Positions 9,701 through 12,686 of a stretch of DNA of 12,686 nt are shown piece after piece. Positions within the stretch are counted from its first letter, which is position 1, and every line of letters begins with the position of its first letter. The DNA is from Podila epigama. Its lineage: Eukaryota; Mortierellomycota; Mortierellomycetes; Mortierellales; Mortierellaceae. The notes under the pieces were generated by a model. That model was not told where the DNA came from. It saw only the letters and a list, made by a program, of their open reading frames with translations, and searched no databases. The stretch covers positions 2,116 to 14,801 of the forward strand of contig JAAAVE010000044.1 in the NCBI GenBank assembly GCA_015679605.1. Direction: 5' to 3'. Both the position numbers and the translations under genes were made by a program.

Positions 9701-10617
9701 GACATTACGGACTACCAAGTGACAGGCTTTGACATATCGAGTCCCGAGATTGGGTTCCCATTGTTGGCAGGTCACTTGTATTACACATGTCTTGGCAATG
9801 TACCAAGTCTTGTCCGTATTTGGTGGACAGAGTGCAAGTTCCGACAGTTGAGTATTGCAGTCGAGTCGCTGACAGAGAAGTACTTTTCACCCTTGTTGAT
9901 TGCGCGCGAGATGAATTCGTTGGTCAAGGCGCAGCAAGGGTCAGGACATCAGGGTGGCTCTGTGGCGGCAGCAGCCGCGGCGCTCTCTGGAGTGACGGAT
10001 GATTTGAACGAGCTTCAGATCAAGACGTCCAAGGCAACGTCGGAGGTGACGGCGTCGTTCAAGGTGGATGAGGCAACAATGGAGATTGCGATCCGGTTGC
10101 CGGTGAATTTCCCTCTGCGACAGGTGGAAGTGGAAGGCCTGCAGCGGGTGGGTGTGAAGGAGGCACGCTGGCGAGCATGGTTGTTGGCGGTGGCAGGTGT
10201 GATTGCGGCTCAAAACGGGTCGTTGATTGACGCGTTGTCGTTGTTCCGACGCAATGTGGGTCTTCATTTTGATGGAGTGGAGGACTGTACAATTTGTTAT
10301 TCGATTGTATCAGTCCTGGACAGGTCTTTGCCGAACAAGACTTGCAAGACATGCAAGCACCGCTTCCACGCGTCATGTCTCTATAAGGTATGTTGATGTT
10401 GTTTATGTTGTTGTTGTTGCATTTTGTTTTTCTCAAGATTTTGTCATTGTTGGAGTGTGTGTGTATGTGTATGTGTGTGTGTGAAAGAGAGAGAGAGAAC
10501 AGGGGAAGAGAGATACGAGATACTAAAAAAAAAAATTGCTTTTTTTCTCTTCTGTTTATATAGTGGTTCCGTACTTCAAACTCGTCGAGTTGCCCACTCT
10601 GCAGAACATTGTGGTGA
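3741..10617 (+). CDS. LTN1: Listerin, RING-type E3 ubiquitin ligase of ribosome quality control
   Basis: Eleven exons: 3741-3796, 3931-4516, 4627-4732, 4872-4961, 5088-5664, 5783-6189, 6312-7179, 7306-8111, 8219-9414, 9524-10387 and 10564-10617. They total 5,610 bases, so 1,869 residues plus stop; animal listerin is near 1,770. The start is fixed by the listerin N-terminal box: RTKGNVRAANS, spliced to RAAEL. Then come long helical HEAT/ARM-type repeats, acidic linkers near residues 1103, 1451 and 1520, a C-terminal RWD-like region, and a RING-CH finger at about 1819-1865 (CTIC, CKTC, H, C, CPLC). Known role: listerin binds 60S subunits carrying stalled nascent chains, together with Rqc2/NEMF, and ubiquitinates the chain for Cdc48 extraction and proteasomal decay in the cytosol. 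All metal ligands are present and no exon is broken, so the gene looks functional. Introns are 107-176 bases with GT..AG ends and in-phase joins. Confidence 0.95.
10286..10605 (+). other. LTN1: LTN1 RING-CH domain interrupted by the last intron
   Basis: The first six zinc ligands are in exon 10 (CTIC from 10286, then CKTC, His and Cys up to CLYK ending 10387). The final CPLC pair is in a 54-base last exon (10564-10617) that begins WFRTS and ends with TGA. The intervening 176-base intron has a GTATGT donor and a TATATAG acceptor. The C-x2-C-x15-C-x2-C-x4-H-x2-C spacing is the RING-CH variant typical of listerin. Confidence 0.9.
10455..10498 (+). repeat. GT/GA microsatellite inside the last LTN1 intron
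   Basis: A (GT)n run broken by a few TA steps (10455-10483) passes into a (GA)n run (about 10486-10498). It lies wholly within the intron 10388-10563 and accounts for that intron being the longest of the gene. Confidence 0.85.
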
Positions 10618-10675
10618 AAAGTTTGTTCAATTCCAACGTTGTATTTTTTTAAAAGAAAATCATAGAAGAAAAGAT

Positions 10676-10681
10676 AATAAA
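10676..10681 (+). terminator. Poly(A) signal of LTN1
   Basis: AATAAA occurs 59 bases after the LTN1 stop codon in an A-rich context. It is the only clear plus-strand signal between the two convergent stop codons. Confidence 0.6.
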
Positions 10682-10719
10682 TTCAAGACATGGAAAGACA
10701 AGAAGATGGAAAAAATGAT

Positions 10720-10725
10720 TTTATT
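10720..10725 (-). terminator. Poly(A) signal of the CotH-like gene
   Basis: TTTATT on the plus strand reads AATAAA on the minus strand, 25 bases past the CotH-like stop codon at 10750-10752. It lies 38 bases from the LTN1 signal on the other strand, so the two 3' UTRs probably overlap. Confidence 0.6.
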
Positions 10726-10749
10726 TGAATGCAAAAGATAACACTTTTT

Positions 10750-12470
10750 TTAGATCAAGGATGACATGGTGGCCATAGCGATGGAGAGTGCCACAAGGGC
10801 GGTGGAAAAGACGAGAGTGAGACCGTTTGAGCTGTCAGCTTGGCCTCCATTCTTTTTGCCGGATGATGGCTTTGGTGGAGGAGCGACTCTGTCGGCGAGA
10901 CCTGATTGTGGAGTGACGCCGAGTTGTTTGGCGACGAGGGAATGCATGTCAGAGACCCATCCGATGAGGGAGTAACTCATGTCACGGGTCATGTTACGGA
11001 GGTTGTCGTTAAAGTCTTGGAAAGTGTAGTTGTTGCTGATGCCAGGACCAGTGCGGACGATGGAAGTGTCCCATTTGACATCTTCAGACAACATCTTGTT
11101 ATAGGTTTCGATGCGGGGGATGAGAGCCTCGGGCTTGAAGGCCCAGCCGACAATGTCGCGCAAGGTCTGTTCAAAGAGCGCGTTGATGTCCTTGTTCTTG
11201 ATGATGAGTTTGGAGACCAAAGGGTGATCGACGGGCGTAAAGTTGTTGTAATTTTGGTAGGTGTACAAGAAGGCGACTGGGAAACCGTTACCAAAAGTAC
11301 CATCAAAATCTGTGGGGATCCATTGCCACTTGCCACCATTGGGACCACCGAGTTTGGGGTTAAAGTACATGAAGTAGTTGGAGCCCGAGCTCCAGTAGTT
11401 GTCCCAGGCACCGGCCAAGTACTCCATAGCCATGTTGCGCAAGAAACCATCAAGATCGAAACGTTCGTTCCAGTACGCGACTGAATTGGGAGTCGTGATG
11501 GGGTCAAAAGCAGCGAGGTCGGCCATGAATTGGTTCAATTGCGAGAGTGGGTTCTCAACAGGGTTGTTGCCAAGGTTGACGGATTTGTAGACAAGAGGGT
11601 CATAGATGCCTGTTGGTTGATAGATGAGACTGGCTTGGTTGTCGATCGTAGGTGCGTTCATCTGGAGGAGAGAGCCAATGGCGGCATTGGCATCACCACC
11701 GTAGACAGTTTGCTTGATGAAGGACTTTTTGATGTCGTCGACCATGAAGTAGAGACCGTAGGGCTTGTTGTTGACATAGAGACGGACCCAGGCCCCTTGC
11801 TGTGTAGGGACACCGACCGAGTTGAGCATGTCAATGTAGATCTTTTCACGCATGTAGGTAGGGTCCATGACCTCAGAGCGCAGCTTGATGTTGGGGCGAT
11901 GGAAGAAGGTCTGGTTATAATCCGTGTCAAAGGAAAACTTGTAGGCCTGCTTCTGATGCGCTTTGGAAGATTTGCCCGAGTTGGTAAAGGAGATGTTTTG
12001 TTGCGTGTAGACAGTGTTGTGGTTGATGAAGCGGAAAGTGCAGCGAATGTCGATGGGCTCCTCAGGTTTGGCTGTGAGGGCCTCCATTTGGGCAGCATCG
12101 GCAGTGACATGGATGGTGGCGATTTCATTGTCCTTGAAGGCTTTGGTGTCAGATGGCCAGGTGAAGAGGTAAGTGTAAGGGATATGGGGCAAGGTCCATT
12201 GCGTGATGGGTCGTTCAAAGAATTCATTGTCTGTTTGGGTGTCTGTTGGCTTTTGCAGGGAGCGAACGAAGGGCTCGGTCTTGAGGACCGTGGTGCCGTC
12301 GGCAGCGAGTTCGACGTAAGCATACTGGACGGTGGAGGTGGTACCTGGGACGGTGCCCGACCAGAGCGGGAAGATTTCCTCGCTCGAGGTCAGCTTGGTG
12401 ATGGCGCCGTTTATGCTGACGCCAAAGCTGCCAGTTGTTGTTGATGGGTAGCCAACGACATTGAACTTGA
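10750..12470 (-). CDS. CotH-family (spore coat protein H-like) GPI-anchored surface protein, 3' exon
   Basis: One large exon encodes 572 residues plus TAA. It starts with a split codon after an AATAATAG acceptor (AG complement at 12471-12472) and reads KFNVVGYPS, the N-terminal strand seen in fungal CotH proteins right after the signal peptide. CotH kinase-like motifs follow: LRSEVMDPTYMREK (about 11850-11890), YGLYFMVDDIKK (about 11725-11762) and WIPTDFDGTFG with a DFD metal-site-like motif at 11302-11310. Five N-glycosylation sequons (NIS, NQT, NFT, NYT, NMT) are present. The end is a Pro/Ser/Lys linker, a small-residue DSSNG site (10822-10836) and a hydrophobic tail, as for GPI anchoring. 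Bacterial CotH is an atypical protein kinase of the spore coat; in Mucoromycota the family is expanded as cell-surface proteins, some acting as host-binding invasins in Mucorales. I infer a wall or spore-surface role; a host role is not shown. There is no ATG at the exon start, so the signal-peptide exon is upstream. Confidence 0.9.
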
Positions 12471-12686
12471 CTATTATTTTCAATGAGAAGAGGGTGGAGG
12501 GAAGTGTTTAGTTTAGATGGTGACCATGTGGGAATGTGGAAGTGTGGAAGTGTGTCGTGGTCGTGTGTCGTGTGTAATGTGTAATGTGTAGTATGTTGTG
12601 TAATGTGTAGTGTCGATAATACAAGGGAAGTGAGCGGATGTGGACGATCGATCGGAGATGGCAAAATAGATTAAGAAAACGGAGAT
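12471..12686 (-). other. Intron or leader of the CotH-like gene; missing 5' exon
   Basis: On the minus strand this stretch has only one ATG (near 12525), and it meets a stop after four codons, so the true start is not here. It is AC-rich with repeated ACACATT and ACACGAC units and ends in a pyrimidine-rich tract before the AATAATAG acceptor. It is best read as intron. A weak alternative is a short exon 12686-12623, open to the window edge, encoding ISVFLIYFAIS and ending at a poor GTATTA donor. Its phase matches the main exon and would give a 152-base intron. Confidence 0.5.
12527..12615. repeat. GT-rich short tandem repeats upstream of the CotH-like exon
   Basis: Imperfect tandem units appear: GGAATGTGGAAGTGTGGAAG near 12531-12550, then CGTGTGTCGTGTGT, then several copies of GTGTAATGT/GTGTAGT up to about 12615. 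They sit in probable non-coding sequence of the minus-strand gene. Confidence 0.7.

Noticed and set aside
3741-10617. LTN1 as several separate small genes
   Set aside because: The open segments join through consistent GT..AG introns in matching phase into one listerin protein of expected length ending in a complete RING.
10906-11484. 192-residue plus-strand frame antisense to the CotH-like exon
   Set aside because: Same reason: a composition shadow of the minus-strand coding sequence with no domain.
11530-12444. 304-residue plus-strand open frame antisense to the CotH-like exon
   Set aside because: It lies wholly opposite a clearly recognisable protein, has a Val/Gly/Asp-rich biased composition typical of an antisense shadow, and shows no family motif.

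Overview
The window looks like nuclear DNA from an early-diverging fungus, most likely Mortierellomycota or Mucoromycota. The reasons are genes with short spliceosomal introns (about 104-176 bases, GT..AG with pyrimidine-rich 3' ends), AATAAA poly(A) signals, a CotH-type surface protein of the kind expanded in these phyla, and a Fanzor-type nuclease. No RNA gene or CRISPR array was seen. The placement is an inference from gene content.

Layout: (1) from the left edge to 3242, plus strand, a multi-exon gene for a Fanzor protein, the eukaryotic relative of the transposon-encoded RNA-guided nuclease TnpB. It has a lysine-rich N-terminal segment like a nuclear import signal, a RuvC-like core (DPG motif, DEFRTS motif, two CxxC knuckles and a final DRDHNA motif), and a reading-frame change inside a serine-rich repeat. 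Its 5' end is off the window. (2) 3243-3740 is non-coding. Just past the Fanzor stop it carries a strong inverted-repeat structure, a candidate scaffold for the guide (omega) RNA; further on it holds the probable promoter and leader of the next gene, with a CACGTG box. (3) 3741-10617, plus strand, is a complete 11-exon gene for listerin (LTN1), the RING E3 ubiquitin ligase of ribosome-associated quality control. The splice model gives exactly 1,869 codons plus stop. (4) 10618-10749 is a short convergent spacer with AATAAA signals on both strands. (5) 12470-10750, minus strand, is the large 3' exon of a GPI-anchored CotH-like protein, whose signal-peptide exon lies upstream or off the window. 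(6) The right edge is AC/GT-rich repeat sequence, probably intron or leader of the CotH gene.

The three genes do not form a pathway. LTN1 is a conserved housekeeping gene, the CotH gene is an extracellular or wall protein, and the Fanzor gene is a mobile-element-type passenger next to the LTN1 promoter. The element most worth following is the Fanzor gene with its structured 3' flank.
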